Below, piece after piece: positions 5,380 to 5,784 of a DNA stretch of 5,784 nucleotides. The notes beneath the pieces are model-generated. The model ran no database searches. It saw nothing but the letters and a program-made list of their open reading frames with translations, and was not told the origin of the DNA. Position numbers and translations under genes: made by a program. The stretch spans positions 1-5,784 of the forward strand of contig NYXD01000140.1 in assembly GCA_002685435.1 (NCBI GenBank). The letters are read 5' to 3'. The first letter of the stretch is position 1. Each line of letters starts with the position of its first letter. The stretch is from Cryomorphaceae bacterium. GTDB lineage: Bacteria; Bacteroidota; Bacteroidia; Flavobacteriales; Schleiferiaceae.

Positions 5380-5784
5380 TTAGATGCGTTTCATTTGTTG
5401 CTTGATGTACTTCGTTTGTTCTGCAAGGACATTTTTACTATCCAATCGCTTTACCTCAGTCAATAAAATCTGTGCTTCTTTCTTACGTCGTTTCGTCAAG
5501 GCGATACCAGCAAGATTTAGTTTGGCTAAAGCTTTGTCTTGATCCATACGCAAGCCCGTATTCAAAGCTTTCTTTAATAGCGTTTCAGCTTTACCCACTT
5601 TACGTTGGCTTTCAATCATCCCCATAAGAAGATAATAATACGCCAATTGACTTTTAATCAGGCTTTTTTCCGGATTGCGAATACGACCTAACATTTTTTC
5701 TGCTTTGGCGACATCACTCTTGCGCATGTACCAAAGCGAGATGAGTATACGTTCATTTCTGAAATAGGTCAATAACACGAGGGC
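5380..5784 (-). CDS. TPR-like helical repeat protein, C-terminal part (5' end outside window)
   Basis: These are the last 134 residues of a protein whose frame is open to the window edge; the GTG at 5778 is probably an internal valine. The visible start ALVLLTYFRNERILISLWYMRK looks like the end of a hydrophobic, probably membrane-spanning stretch followed by positive charge, so the rest is likely cytoplasmic. Helical pairs of TPR type follow: VAKAEKMLGRIRNPE, then a helix ending in AYYYLLMGMIESQRK with KAETLLKKALNTGL after it, then KALAKLNLAGIALTKRRKKEAQILLTEVKRLD. The protein ends in a very basic tail (KYIKQQMKRI). TPR proteins are usually protein-binding scaffolds; no partner can be named. 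It lies 57 nt before the SRPBCC start on the same strand, with no terminator between, so it may be the first visible gene of the same transcript. Confidence 0.68.
   Translation of the reverse strand, partial: ALVLLTYFRNERILISLWYMRKSDVAKAEKMLGRIRNPEKSLIKSQLAYYYLLMGMIESQRKVGKAETLLKKALNTGLRMDQDKALAKLNLAGIALTKRRKKEAQILLTEVKRLDSKNVLAEQTKYIKQQMKRI

Noticed and set aside
5354..5380. Weak hairpin (ATAAG/CTTAT, 7-nt loop) between the TPR-like and SRPBCC genes.
   Set aside because: Only five A/T-rich pairs and no T tract, so not a credible terminator.

Overview
The window looks like a piece of a Bacteroidota (probably Flavobacteriales-like) chromosome. The clues are moderate-to-low GC, no Shine-Dalgarno sequence close upstream of any start codon, and proteins that read like Bacteroidota versions: a short SRPBCC protein, a DUF2452 protein and a TPR-type protein ending in QMKRI. 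The phylum call is an inference from sequence style; no 16S or other marker gene is present.

Positions 1-234: the 3' end of a thioredoxin gene (its CGPC half lies upstream of the window), closed by a very clean intrinsic terminator with a perfect 12-bp stem and a GAGA tetraloop. Positions 235-467 hold no convincing gene. They contain an A/T-rich imperfect inverted repeat (414-438) and a weak Bacteroidota-type -7-like element (449-455) just before the first sugar gene.

Positions 468-3242 (+): a three-gene, nearly gapless operon with the order aminotransferase (WbpE/WlbC type), N-acetyltransferase (WbpD/WlbB type), 2-epimerase (WbpI/WlbD type). These match the last three steps toward UDP-2,3-diacetamido-2,3-dideoxy-D-mannuronic acid, a precursor of surface polysaccharide. 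The first two steps (6-dehydrogenase WbpA and 3-oxidase WbpB) and any glycosyltransferase, flippase or polymerase are not in the window. They would have to be encoded elsewhere.

Positions 3234-5784 (-): a convergent cluster, in transcription order: TPR-like protein (5' end outside the window), SRPBCC/START-like protein, DUF429 RNase H-fold protein, DUF2452 protein, and a small alpha/beta-hydrolase esterase. The last four are packed with overlaps or a gap of 3 nt (10-nt overlap with a GTG start, 3-nt gap, TAATG stop-start overlap), so they are probably co-translated. Three of the five have no assigned reaction. The two convergent operons overlap tail-to-tail by 9 nt at a CTAG-rich palindrome, with no terminator between them.

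The most interesting items are the uncharacterised SRPBCC-DUF429-DUF2452-esterase module and the isolated late-pathway trio for a rare diamino-uronic acid sugar. I see no mobile element, CRISPR array, tRNA or rRNA.
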